This document shows, piece after piece, positions 34,615 through 45,072 of a DNA stretch of 64,000 nucleotides. The notes beneath the pieces were generated by a model. That model ran no database searches, was not told the DNA's origin, and was given only the letters and a program-made list of their open reading frames with translations. The DNA is from Mrakia gelida (Eukaryota > Basidiomycota > Tremellomycetes > Cystofilobasidiales > Mrakiaceae). The stretch lies in NCBI GenBank assembly GCA_024345305.1, contig BRON01000018.1, positions 434,001-498,000 of the forward strand, in the 5' to 3' direction. The first letter of the stretch is position 1, and each line of letters opens with the position of its first letter. The translations under genes were made by a program, and so were the position numbers.

Positions 34615-36477
34615 ATGTCTATCGCTCCTCCTCCTCTTCGAGCTCCTAGTGGCCCTTCGCCTGGCCCTCCTGCTCCTCTGAGACCTCAAGCTCAATACCC
34701 GAATCCATCCTCCCACCCTACGTACTCGCAACCTTCGATGTACCCTCCTCCGACCAAATCCACAAAGGAGACGCCAGCGGTGGTGAGTTCAGCAACCTCT
34801 CTTGCGCTTCTTTCGAGGACAGAGACACGGGAGGACTCGCAGGATCAGAGCTGGAGCTCTTCCGTCTCTCTTGGTCTCGAATCTCGTATATGTCTGCTCC
34901 CCTTGAAGCTCTTTGAAGCTGACCCGTCCGTCCCTCCCTTCCCGACCTCGTCCCCACCTCGTCCTCCTCCTCGTCCAGGCTTTCGCTGAGTCTGCTCAGC
35001 AGTATAACCGAAAATTCCAAGGGTTCCTCGATCGGGTCACTCCTTACAGCACCTACAGGTGGATGGCTACGGCAGGTCTCCTCGTTCTCTTCGCTTTGCG
35101 GGTCGTCTTCGGTCAAGGAGTGAGTCGAACAGCAGCGAAGGAGGGAAGGAAGCGAGTCGACGTGTCTCGACCTCGTCCATGGTTCCCCAAGGCATCCAAC
35201 CAGATTCGCTGACTTCTTCTTGGTTCGATTTTTCTTCTCTGTAGTGGTATATCGGTGAGTCGCCGTTCATGGGTTTGAGATTGGCGTCGAAGCAAGGGGG
35301 CATGAAGAGAAACAAGAGAGCGTGAGCTGACACCTAGCTCCTTCCCTTCTCTCCTCCCATCTCTCCTCGATTCTATCAGTCGCATGTAAGTCTCTTGCTC
35401 CATCGTTTTCTTCATCTCACTCGCGCACCTTTCTCTACCTCGCCGAGCTGACTCTCGCTTCTTCATCTCGTTACCTTCTCTCTACAGACGGACTCTCCAT
35501 CTTCCTCCTCAACATCTTCCTCGCTTTCCTTCAACCCAAGTTCGATCCGTACGTCCGGCTCCCCTCGTCCCTCCCACCCTCTTCTTTCTCTCCTACCTCC
35601 TCACCCGTCACCCTCTCTTCTCACGCTAACCCACATCCTCCTCGTTTCGTTCTTCTAACAGCTCGCTGGAGCAAGATCTGAACGAGCAAGACGTCGAGGA
35701 AGGAGGAGAAGCTGGATCCCTCCCTACCCACCGAACCTCGGACCTGCCTTCTCTCGGACTGGGAGGAAAGTTTATGGGCATGTTGGGAGTGAACGGAGGT
35801 GCTTCATCGAATGGAGGAGGGAGCAGGGGAGAGGACGGAGAGGAGGATTTCAGGCCTTTCATTCGCAGGCTGCCTGGTGAGTTTTCGCGAGCTTCGTCGA
35901 CGCGTGTTTGGGCTTGGGAGAGACGAAGTGGGATGGACGAGTGCGTGCGTACGTGGGAGACGAGAGCTGACCATACCTTGGTCTTGCCCTCGTTCGTGCT
36001 CGTTCTTCACCCGCAGAGTTCAAGTTCTGGCTTCAAGCGACTCGAGCGACGGTCATCTCGTTGGCTTTGACGCTCACTCGAGCTGCCGATATCCCCGTTT
36101 ACTGGCCGATCCTCTTGATCTACTTCTTGACGTGAGTTCACACCCCCTTTCTCCGCTTCTCCGTCCAACCCCGGGGTCCTCTCGCGTCCTTCTCGACTCG
36201 GCCTCGTTCGAACGCGAACCTAACCTCGCTCTCCCTCTTTCTTCGCATCCATCAGCCTCTTCGGACTCACCATGCGACGACAACTGAGACACATGATCAA
36301 GTACAAGTGTACGTTTTCCCTTCCGCCATCTTTCCTCCCTCTCCCGTCCGCTCGCTCGTTTCTCTCGCCTCGCCAATCCAACCCGTCCTGACACCCTCTC
36401 CCCCCCCCACCTTCTCCTCCCAAACAGACATCCCCTTCGACATGGGACGCAAAGCGACTTACAACTCAAAGAAGTAA
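34615..36477 (+). CDS. RER1: Rer1-type ER/Golgi retrieval receptor
   Basis: Rer1 binds transmembrane segments of escaped ER proteins in the early Golgi and returns them in COPI vesicles. The spliced frame has a Pro-rich N-terminal extension (about 55 residues), then YNRKFQGFLDRVTPYSTYRW, a membrane pair through WYIVAYGLSIFLLNIFLAF and LQPKFDP. An acidic stretch follows, then FRPFIRRLPEFKFW, a second membrane pair (ADIPVYWPILLIYFLTLFGL) and IKYKYIPFDMGR. WYIVAY requires two tiny exons: 10 nt (35245-35254) and 6 nt (35380-35385). Between LQPKFDP and the FRPFIRR block is a Gly/Ser-rich insertion of about 60 residues, longer than I expect for this family. Start is at 34615; stop 36475-36477. Confidence 0.94.
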
Positions 36478-37340
36478 ACACCCCCGACCTCGATCCATCC
36501 CTTCGTCTTCTTCCCTCACACCTCCTCCCCCCACACGCGTCGTCGCGCGTCCCTCCTCACCCTCGCCCTCGGACACCCACCACCCAACCCTCACTAGATC
36601 TTCCTTAGAACACCTCGCTCTACCCCCATCCGTACCTACTCATCTCATCCTAGGACCTCCATACCACACACATCCTCCCAAACCCCCTCGCCTCGTCCTC
36701 TTCGTCTTCTTTTGATCCTCCTCGTTGGGTTTTATATCTCTCTCGGTTCGGTTTTCTTTCTTTCTTTCGTTCGTTCTCGTGTTTCGTTCCTACTCTCGTC
36801 TTTGGGTCGATCGATCGATCGTATGTGTCTGATATGCTCTTTCTGGCTGGAAGCGGGAGGGGAGGAGGGAAAGCGACGCGTTTCGAGATCCGAACGGGGA
36901 CGGGCGTCAGTTTCGCTTTCCTGGCACGAGGGCGAGAACCGAGATGATTTTCTGCAGCGCTGGTTTGCTGGCAAGGGTCGAACTTCGACCAGAGCAAGAG
37001 GAATCTTTTCGCTTCCTTCGCGTCGTCGAGGACAACGTCGAGACTGCGGGAGGAAGGAGGGAGCGAAAAAGGGTGAGCTCGACGAGGAAGGGAGGAGGCA
37101 AGGTGACTCGATACCACCACCACCGAACGAACGGACGAACGCCAGCTTTCTCTTGTAGTAGGGATCGGATAGTAGAGCAGCCGTAGCAGTGAGTTTTTGA
37201 GCCATATAGTCAAGCAGGGAGGGGGGAAGGAGAACGAGCTCGAAGAAGTTGAGCTGAGCTGACCTTGAGCTCCTTCCCTTCCCTTTCGTTGCTTCACCAG
37301 CCTCTCTCTTCGTTGTATGAGACTCAGCCCCTTTCTTCGA
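36478..37340. other. Intergenic between RER1 and PUS3
   Basis: This holds the RER1 3' flank and the PUS3 upstream region. It contains a TTTC/TTCG repeat at about 36754-36776, a TCGATCGATCGATCG run near 36807-36821, and intron-like signals near 37240-37260. A long minus-strand ORF here has low-complexity content and no support. Confidence 0.45.
36754..36776. repeat. (TTTC)n microsatellite
   Basis: Tandem TTTC units pass into TTCG units in the intergenic region after RER1. Confidence 0.6.
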
Positions 37341-39374
37341 ATGGCATCCAAATACGAATCGTGGTCGAAACAGGACCTTATCTCTCATCTCCTCAAACTC
37401 GAATCATCAGCAGCTTCAACCTCAACCTCGACTTCCTCCTCCTCTCGACTTCCTTCCCCTGCACCTCTCCTTCCTCTCTCTCCCTCTCCCATCCCCACCT
37501 CCCTCATCCCGACCCCTTCCTCCTCTACGACCTCCCTCGGCTCCACCCTCCTCGCCACCGAACCCCCTAAAATCCCCCGTCACCTCCGTCGCGAACTCCT
37601 CAAGAAGAAACAAACCGGTCGTCCTCTAATCCCCTTCTCCGACTACCCTCGTCGCAAAATCGCTCTCAAACTCTCCTACCTAGGATCCCCTTACTGTGGT
37701 CTCACATCCCAAGGAACAGCCATCACTCCTCTCCCAACCGTCGAGGGAGTCCTCAAGGACGCGTTGGAGAAATCGAGTTTGATCGAGCAGGGCAAAGGGT
37801 GGGATGGGTGTGGGTTCGCCAGGTGTGGGAGGACGGATAGAGGTGTTAGTGCTGCTGGACAGGTTGTGAGTTTCTGGATCAAGAGTCGACTGAAGTATGA
37901 TCCGGAGATTCATGAGCCTAGGGAGGAGGGGAAGATCTACTTTGGGGAGCCGGGGTATCGAGGGAAGGGAGGGGAGGAGGTGGAAGGAGACGCGACGACC
38001 TCGTCGGAACCCATCAACTCCGAGGAAGCCCTCTCCCCCATGGCTCCTCAACAGAACCCTCCCTCCAAGGACACCGACGGCTCCCTCAAAGTCGAATACC
38101 CCTACCTCAACATCATCAACAAACTCCTCCCTCACACGATCCGCCTCCTCGCCTGGTCCCCCCTCCACCCCGCCTCCGAATTCGACGCTCGCTACTCCTG
38201 CTCCTACCGACACTACAAGTACTTCTTCTCCCTCAACGCCATCCCCTCCGGACCGGACCTCGACGGCCGGATCCTCGACGTCGAGAAGATGCAACAAGCC
38301 GCTTCCTACCTCGTCGGCGAACACGATTTCCGCAACTTCTGCAAAATCGACGGATCAAAACAAATCACCAACTACACTCGACGGATCCACTCCGCAACCA
38401 TCTCCCCCGTCACCCCTATTTCCTCCCTCCCCTTCGTCCCCTCCCCTTACTCCTCCATCTCCCCTACCCACCTCTCCCCCGACGCGAACCTCCTCCTCTC
38501 CCAACCCCCCTCGGACACCCACCCAGGCCAGTTCTTCGTCCTCGACCTCCTAGGACGAGCCTTCCTCTACCACCAAGTCCGGCACATCATGGCCGTCCTT
38601 TTCCTCGTTGGAGCAGGACTCGAGGAACCCTCCGTCGTCAAAGACCTGCTGAAGTGGGAGTTGAAACCGACGTACGAGATGGCGGATGGGGAGCCTCTGT
38701 TGCTTTGGGACTGTGGGTTCCCGGAGGGGTTGTTGAATTGGCAGTATGGGATTGGAGCGTTGGGGGAGAGGGAACAGGGGGATGGGAACGAGAGGAGTAG
38801 CTCGCACACGAGCAAGCACTCGAAACTCGCGTCGCAGGTTGAAGGAGGAGGAGGATCGTCGTCCACCGGAGGAACCACGTCGTCGAACAACAACAACATC
38901 CGAGGAGGCGACTACGGCTACGGTGCCCCCGAAGGATCAGATTTCATCCTAACCTACTCGAACCTCTCCACCGCCATGCTCCAAGTCACCCACTCCTCCC
39001 ACCTCAACACTCTCCTCCACTCGCACTTCCACTCCGCTCTCATCCGCCTCCATCCTACCCTCCTCCTCGAACCCCCCTCGTCCTTCTCTCGACGCAAAGG
39101 ACCGGCGAAGGCAGGGGAGAAGGATCTGATCAAGAGCCCGTTGGGAGGGAACGTGTTCAAGATTGAGGGAGCGAGGGTGTACCCCAAGTTGGAGGGCAGG
39201 AATAAGAGTGAGAGCTTTGAGGTTGCCAATGAGAGGTATAGGGGACGGATGTTGAGTCGGTTTGGGGTGGGGGGGAAGCCGAGGAAGGATGGGAGGGTTG
39301 GGAGTGCGAGTGCGAGTGCGAGTGCGAGTGGGGTGGGGACGCCGGTGGAGGGGGGGTCGGAGGGGGAGGAGTAG
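37341..39374 (+). CDS. DEG1/PUS3: tRNA pseudouridine(38/39) synthase
   Basis: This TruA-family enzyme isomerises uridine 38 and 39 in the tRNA anticodon arm. The protein is a single uninterrupted exon of about 677 residues. It has a helical N-terminus (MASKYESWSKQDL), a Ser/Pro-rich linker, and the catalytic domain from KIALKLSYLGSPYCGL. The catalytic Asp is in RCGRTDRGVSAAG (Asp about residue 166). LNIINKLLPHTIRLLAW, ARYSCSYRHYKYFF, EHDFRNFCKIDGSK and FLYHQVRHIMAVLFLVG follow. The family is usually about 440-480 residues; the extra length is low-complexity insertions and a long C-terminal region (residues after about 475) ending in Ser/Ala repeats. An upstream ATG at 37317 would add eight residues. 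Absence of introns is unusual beside its intron-rich neighbours. Confidence 0.93.
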   Translation: MASKYESWSKQDLISHLLKLESSAASTSTSTSSSSRLPSPAPLLPLSPSPIPTSLIPTPSSSTTSLGSTLLATEPPKIPRHLRRELLKKKQTGRPLIPFSDYPRRKIALKLSYLGSPYCGLTSQGTAITPLPTVEGVLKDALEKSSLIEQGKGWDGCGFARCGRTDRGVSAAGQVVSFWIKSRLKYDPEIHEPREEGKIYFGEPGYRGKGGEEVEGDATTSSEPINSEEALSPMAPQQNPPSKDTDGSLKVEYPYLNIINKLLPHTIRLLAWSPLHPASEFDARYSCSYRHYKYFFSLNAIPSGPDLDGRILDVEKMQQAASYLVGEHDFRNFCKIDGSKQITNYTRRIHSATISPVTPISSLPFVPSPYSSISPTHLSPDANLLLSQPPSDTHPGQFFVLDLLGRAFLYHQVRHIMAVLFLVGAGLEEPSVVKDLLKWELKPTYEMADGEPLLLWDCGFPEGLLNWQYGIGALGEREQGDGNERSSSHTSKHSKLASQVEGGGGSSSTGGTTSSNNNNIRGGDYGYGAPEGSDFILTYSNLSTAMLQVTHSSHLNTLLHSHFHSALIRLHPTLLLEPPSSFSRRKGPAKAGEKDLIKSPLGGNVFKIEGARVYPKLEGRNKSESFEVANERYRGRMLSRFGVGGKPRKDGRVGSASASASASGVGTPVEGGSEGEE

Positions 39375-39846
39375 CGGGAGTTGGGGGTTGGTAGTAGTAG
39401 TAGTAGTAGGGAGATCTCTGGATGTGTTTGGTTTTTGGAGTCTGTGGAGGGAGGGGAGGAAAGAGAGACAGAGAGAGCGAGGAAGGATGCTCGACGCGTC
39501 GATCCGTTGGTTTCGTTTCGTTCTTCTTCGGATCTGCGCTCAAGCCAGCAGCAGTCTACTGCGAGCAAAACTCGGCTCAGGAGAATGAGAACGAGAACGA
39601 GAGCGACGCTGACTCGTTCTTCCGATTTTGGTTCGACGCGTCGACTCGACGACGAGCAGCGACGAGATCTCGCGCACCTAGTCGCGCGATGTCGACGGAA
39701 GCCTCGTTGACCAATCTCCGTCTATAGTTGTTCACGCAGACTTTTCGAAGAGCGCCGTTGAAGAGATTCGCCTTCGTTCGCGACGAAAAGTTCGTCAAGA
39801 AGAGTCATCAAGTCGTCGTAGATCTACAGCGCAACGCGATACCCCC
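39375..39846. other. Convergent intergenic region
   Basis: 3' flanks of two converging intronless genes. It contains a (TAG)n run at about 39391-39409 and two GACGCGTC palindromes (about 39493 and 39635). No gene is seen. Confidence 0.45.
39391..39409. repeat. (GTA)n microsatellite
   Basis: Six tandem GTA units lie directly after the PUS3 stop codon. Confidence 0.65.
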
Positions 39847-40587
39847 TTAGTACTCCAACCCATTCTCCCTATTCCTAGCCACGTCAGCTAAGTACCTCCC
39901 ATCCAAAAAAGCTATCTCCCTCAAGTTCTTCTCATGCAAAGCCTTCGACACCTCGATCTCCTCCCTGACCTTCACGATCCTCTCCTTCATCTTCTTATAC
40001 TCCACCTCCATGTAAGGCTTCTCGATCTCCTGCTCCAGAAGGTACCTCTCCGAGTTGCTGTTATTGAGGAGGATCCCTCGCTCGTTGGCTGCGAGAGCTC
40101 TAGCGTAGGCGGCGACGACGCGATCCTCAGCCTCGTCCTCCCTCGCCTCCCACGCTTTTGAGGTCCCCGTCCAAGCGGCCTCGTCTTCGTTGAAGTCGTA
40201 GGACATCCTTGCTTTAGCGCGATCCATAACGGCTGTAGAGATGTCGATGGATCGGTTCAGGAAGTGGTGAAGGAAGATGAGGGAGGTGGAGGGGTCGTCG
40301 AGCAGTCGTTCGACTTCGACGGAGAGGGCGTGGAGGAGACGAAGAAGGTCCGAAGTGGGAGGGGTCGAAAGAGTGATTGGAGTGGTGAAAATGTCGTAGA
40401 AGGGTCGAAGGAGGATCGTGATTGAGATGTAGGGGGTGGGGGAGGAGGAAGACGGGAGGGACGATTGTGACTCGACGACGACGTCGTCGACCGCTGAAGT
40501 TGGATTGGAGGAGGCCATGAGTTGGGAGTGAGGTCGAGAAGCTCGAGAGTCTTTGGGATCGTAGACAAGAGGAGGTGCCTGGGTCAC
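39847..40587 (-). CDS. Uncharacterised coiled-coil protein, intronless
   Basis: The function was not recognised. It is one uninterrupted exon of 246 residues. The N-terminal 55 residues are Ser/Pro-rich. A region with ITILLRPFYDIFTTPITL and LRLLHALSVEVERLLDD looks globular and helical. The second half is a long charged helix (AWEAREDEAEDRVVAAYARA through MKERIVKVREEIEVSKAL), likely a coiled coil. It has no signal peptide or membrane segment. A second in-frame ATG at 40518 (MASSNPTS) is an alternative start. Such small acidic coiled-coil proteins are often subunits of larger complexes, but I cannot say which. Confidence 0.6.
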   Translation of the reverse strand: MTQAPPLVYDPKDSRASRPHSQLMASSNPTSAVDDVVVESQSSLPSSSSPTPYISITILLRPFYDIFTTPITLSTPPTSDLLRLLHALSVEVERLLDDPSTSLIFLHHFLNRSIDISTAVMDRAKARMSYDFNEDEAAWTGTSKAWEAREDEAEDRVVAAYARALAANERGILLNNSNSERYLLEQEIEKPYMEVEYKKMKERIVKVREEIEVSKALHEKNLREIAFLDGRYLADVARNRENGLEY

Positions 40588-41315
40588 AAGAAGATCTGGG
40601 AGGCTGTAGTGGTCGATGAAAGACGAGACGAGCGAAAGAAGGTTGAGCGTTCAGCCCTGCAACGAGTCACGTGAGAGTTGGTTGATCCTCTATCGACGAA
40701 GAGATCCGAAAGTGGACTTGAAAGAGGGGTGTTCCTCATCTCGCGAAGAGAGGAAGCAAACTGAAGCGCTGATGGGAATGAACAAACGAGACGCGCGTCT
40801 CTCGTTCCGCAGAAGAGTTGAGCTCAGCCGCCTCACTTCTCTCTCTCGGGCTGCCATATAACACTGAGTAGTAGCCAGGGATGCTAGAGAAGACGGATCG
40901 CGCAGGAAGGAACTATTGTGGGGGTCATGAAAGATTAAGAAACGAAACGAGATCACGACGGCGAGCGAAACGGCGGGAAGGGGATCCAGAGAAACGAAAC
41001 GAGCCGAGCAACGTAGATTCCGAAGAGGTAGAACTAGGGAAGGGAAGAGGTGTAGGTTTTGAAGGAGTGTAAAAGGGAAAAGGAGGGAGACGAGCACCTG
41101 AGAGCGAAAGCGAGAACGGATCCAAAAAAGACGAAGCGCGAGGCGCGGAACGAACTGAGAAGCGAAGGGGAGGATGGGTGCGGGTGGTGTAGGTGTATTC
41201 GACGAGAAGGCTGGAGGATGGGAATAAGAGGGGGAAAAGGAGAGAAGGGAGAAAGAGAAGAAATCAGCGAAGAAAGAGGATGTCTACTCGACCTGACGTG
41301 ACGCGACTCACACGA
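40588..41315. other. Intergenic, nothing identified
   Basis: Over 700 bases between two minus-strand genes hold no supported gene or RNA. Purine-rich on the plus strand near 40880-41280. Presumed promoter of the left gene and 3' UTR of the right gene. Confidence 0.4.
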
Positions 41316-42632
41316 TCACCAGAGGGGCTTGAAGCAGACCTTCTTGTGATGTTTCCAGTGTATCTTCTGATGAGCTAAGAAGGTAACGAGGCGAAGAAGA
41401 GGTCAGCTCGAAATGACGCGCGGAGAAGAAGACGAGAGACAGACCTGTAGAGCAGTATCGAACGGAGAGGCACTGCCAGGAGCAAAACGAACGTCAGCGA
41501 GAGCTCCATGAGCTCAAGAAGAGACAAATTGGGCTTACTCTACTACATTCCAACATTTCCTCCCTGCTATCCGCCCTCGTTCCAGCAAAGCAAGGGTTCT
41601 TCTTTCCGACCGTCAAGTCGACCAACGACTCGCACCACCACCACTGAAACGTCGACTCCCCTCCCATCCAGCCCTCCCTGAACGTAGATGTCACCTTGAA
41701 GATCGTTTGAGGGACCATCATCACCTCGTGGTAAGATACGAGGTTCTCGAAGTTGGCCCCGAAGAACAACTCATCTTTCCAATGAGGTTCGAGGAGGGAG
41801 AGCGAGGGGAGGAGAGCGGAAAGTCGAGCGGTGGTAGGTGGGTCGAAGCACGGTAGGATGGATCCGTAGGGAAGATATCCGACGATGAGGTGATGGAGTT
41901 CTCCCCAGAGGCGAAGCAGATCGAGGAATCGATCTGACATGTCGATTGTGTCCTCCTCGAATTCTACCTCGATGTCGAAGCAATCCTGAGCAGTGAGCGA
42001 AGGGAAGGACGGAGAAAGTCAGTTTCGCTCGAGGAAGAGCATGTGAGGAGAGATGAAGGACGCACCCTGATGCATTCGAGATCCAGCAGAGATATCTCCT
42101 CGGTGACCTTCATCCAGAGGGCGACGGCGGAGGCTTCGCGCGTCTGAACGAAGTGAGGGAAGCCTGAAGCGTTCCAGGCGAGATCGGTCATCCATCTCGT
42201 GTACTGGAACATTCCGATGCTCATGCTGGGATCGTCACTGAGTTTGGAAGAACGCCTGTAGTAGGATTCGACGATTTGAGGGAGGTAGGAGGCGGCGAAC
42301 TCGGACTGGAAAACGAGGAAAGGACGAACGATGAGCTCGCGCTCGCTTCCCTTCCACCTTCTGCTCTAGCAGGGCCTCGAGCTTACCCAGAAAGCCGAGC
42401 ATTTGGCTTTCTTGAACTTCCATAACTCCGTATCCTGAAAGTGGGTTGACCCGAACGGCAGTCAGTATATGAGAGCGAGCAAGAGGGCTTCAAAGGCGAG
42501 CCAGCTGAAGAACGTCGAACTCACGAAGGAGTTCAGAGCTTCGTGTTCCTCCTTCGTGAAAGGCTCGTCGTTCCATCCATCTGGTTCTGAAGTGATCCCG
42601 AGTAGCCGAGCAAAGTCGTCGGGGGTAGACAT
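41316..42632 (-). CDS. C-terminal MYND zinc-finger protein (paralog C)
   Basis: Six exons have the same structure as paralog A. Exon 1 is MSTPDDFARLLGITSEPDG and so on. Exon 2 ends SAFW. Exon 3 begins SEFAASYLPQIV and includes HFVQTREASAVALWMKVTEEIS, nearly identical to copy A. The middle region has LLRLWGELHHLIVGYLPYG. The finger reads CSRCLSVRYCSTAHQKIHW, then HKKVC, ending KPLW. Copies A and C are the closest pair in the window, about 33 kb apart and in opposite orientation. The gene is divergent from the nitroreductase at 43362. Partner and role are unknown. Confidence 0.85.
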
Positions 42633-43361
42633 GGCGAAGCAGGGGGAGAGCGAGGGCCGGGAAGCGAGGTCGTCGAAGTGAGGAGGGAGGAGGGGCGCTA
42701 TAGAACGACGAGGAACGATTCGTCGATTGGGACAGAACTCGACGAGATGGAAGGGGAGGAGATGGTGAGGTGCTGTTGCTGTAGACGAGACTGGAGGGAC
42801 GCTGGCCGTTGGGAGGGAAGGAGGGGACGAGCTCAACATTCGAAGATGTTTGGTCGACGGACGAGCTCGCGACTCGCTCCCTCCTTCCACCAACCACAAC
42901 TCTGCACGTCCACGCTCCTCGTTCACGCTTACGAAGGGATCATCTTCGCGTCAATACCGTCAGCTTCGAATATAAAACTCGAAAGGCGGAGTTTTTTCCA
43001 TCAAGCCGTCGGCAACCCAGCGTTCCATCTCGCTTCCTTCTCTCTCTTCGCCTCTTCTTCGTCTGAACGCGCTTGTGGACGCTTGTTGACTCTGTTTAGC
43101 TTGTGACAGCGCACGAGATTTTCGAAGCCGACGGTCCCGAAGGATGAGCCGAGCCCTTTTCGAGGACTCCTCGTTGAAACTGTAGCGATTTTCCTTCTGG
43201 AACTTGGAAGGATGAGGAAGAGGCCAGCGCCAATGGAACTTTGTGAATAGCTCACCTTCTATCTCTCGCCTTCTTTCCCCCACCCCCAGTCTCTCACCTC
43301 TTAACCACGACCTGCTCTTCTCCACCTCCTTCATAGCCAACACTCTGAAATCTCGACAACC
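42633..43361. promoter_or_regulatory. Divergent intergenic region, MYND C / nitroreductase
   Basis: About 730 bases between divergent starts. The right end is pyrimidine-rich (about 43245-43340). No gene or specific regulatory motif was found. Confidence 0.35.
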
Positions 43362-44601
43362 ATGGCCCCACTCGTCCCGCGAAGCAGCTTCTCTCGAACG
43401 TCGTCCATCACCTCCGAGTCGTACCTCGCCGCTCTCGAGCAGAGACGCTCAATCTACGTCCTCTCCAAAACTCTTCCTTCCGCTCTCACTCAGATGAAGA
43501 TCCAGGATATCGTCAACCAAGCCGTCAAGCTCTCTCCTTCCAGGTTCGTCGTCTCCTCCTAGCCTCGCTCTCCCCGAATCAAAGAGCTCACATCTCCCCT
43601 CCCCTCCCTCCCTCCCTCCTCCTCTCTTCGTCCCTCAAGCTTCAACTCTCAAAGCGCTCGAGTCGTCGTCCTCTGGGGAACCGAGTCCGAAGCTCTCTGG
43701 GACATCGTCTGGTCGAAGGTCGAAGAAGCTACTGCCTTCCCCAACGGTTCGTCTCTACATCTGTCCTCCTCGTCCGGTCGAGTCGAGCTGCGTGAGCTCA
43801 CTCGTCGACTCGTCGTTCTTTCTTCCCTTCTTCCCTCAGACGCTGCTCGAGCTGCTTCGGAGGGTAAGGTCAAGAGCTTGGCTGGAGGAGCTGGAACCGT
43901 TCTGTTCTTCGAGGATCAGAGTAAGTGGATCTTCTTCGTTTCGTTCCTCGTCGAGCTCGTCGTCGTGGCAGCTCGGGCGGGCTGACTGTTCTTCTTCTTC
44001 GCTCTTCTTTCTCGTATCTTCAGACGTCATCGACGAGATCACCAACACCTATGCCTCTTACGCTATCATGTTCCCCGTCTTCTCTGATCAGTCGTCTGGT
44101 ATTCTGCAGGTGAGCTCTTTCTTCCCTCCTCGCGACGCTCGAAGTCGGTCGTTCGTCGTTCGTCGACGCGTCGAGGCTGACTTCTCACTTCCTTTGCTCC
44201 ACTCGCAGGGAAACATCTGGACTCTCTTCTCCACTGAGGGTGTCGGAGCGTCTCTGCAGCACCTTGGTCTCAGCGTGAGTCCCTCCTGACCCTCCTGTCT
44301 CCTCAACGCCCACGCACCTAACCTCCCTCCTCGTTCGTCTTCCCTCTTCCCTCAGTTGATCGAGCACGACGTCCAAAAGACCTGGGACCTCCCCGAATCC
44401 TGGAAGCTCAAAGCCCAACTCCCCTTCGGTGGAATCGGGGTCCCAGCAGGAGACATCGAGAAGACCTTCGAGGGACGAACTCGATTCTACGGGAACGACG
44501 AGGCCGCGGAGTCGTTCGATAGAGGGTTCGATCCGGATCTTTTGGAGCAGTACCTTGGGAAGGAGAAGGAGGCGGCTGCTACTGCTGCTGGGAAGGCTTG
44601 A
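43362..44601 (+). CDS. Nitroreductase-family protein (Hbn1/Frm2 type)
   Basis: This is an FMN-dependent oxidoreductase of the small fungal nitroreductase group, which reduces nitro compounds and affects fatty-acid and oxidative-stress signalling in yeast. The spliced frame starts MAPLVPRSSFSR. It shows the FMN-binding RRSIYVLSK, SPSSFNSQSARVVVLWG (across intron 1), AGGAGTVLFFEDQ, YAIMFPVFSDQSSGILQ, TLFSTEGVGASLQHLG, and WKLKAQLPFGGI. Length is about 245 residues including a short Ala/Glu-rich tail. There are six exons. Start choice: first ATG after a pyrimidine-rich leader, with RRSIY at the usual distance downstream. A Ser/Arg-rich N-terminal extension of about 20 residues precedes the core. 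Confidence 0.92.
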
Positions 44602-45072
44602 GGGTTGAGTGCCGGTGTTTTTCTCTTCTCGTTGATGGTCTCTCGGTTTCGTATTTGGTGATTTGGTGTCGCTCGTTTCGTTTCGTTCCATCATTCTTTT
44701 CTCGCTTGCCTTTTACGACCCTCGTTTCTCGGTAGATCTTTACTGCTGTGTCCTTCTTGACTTATTTATGTTTTGTCTTCTTATCTCTCATCTCGAGCGA
44801 CGAAGCGAAAGAGCGAGCGAGAAGTGCACATCGAAATCGAGACGCGTCGTCCGAAAAACGAAACCCCAACCACAGCAACCCCGAACTCCAGTTCCCACCA
44901 TCGCGCCAACCGACCCAGACTTGAAGTTTTGTTCGTAAGTGCTCCTCGAGCGAGGGAACCTGCGACGGACGAAGACGAAGAAGAGGAAGGAGGGCGAGTA
45001 GAGTCAGCGACGACGTGTCGAGGTCGATTCGAACGAAAACAGAGATGATCACGAACTCACGTTGACGAGGTA
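44602..45072. other. Convergent intergenic region
   Basis: 3' flanks of nitroreductase and MYND D. GACGCGTC occurs near 44842. Nothing else is seen. Confidence 0.45.

Noticed and set aside
36650..37351. Minus-strand open frame of 233 codons upstream of PUS3
   Set aside because: Low-complexity Arg/Ser/Pro content, no conserved block, and intron-like signals inside it. Treated as intergenic.
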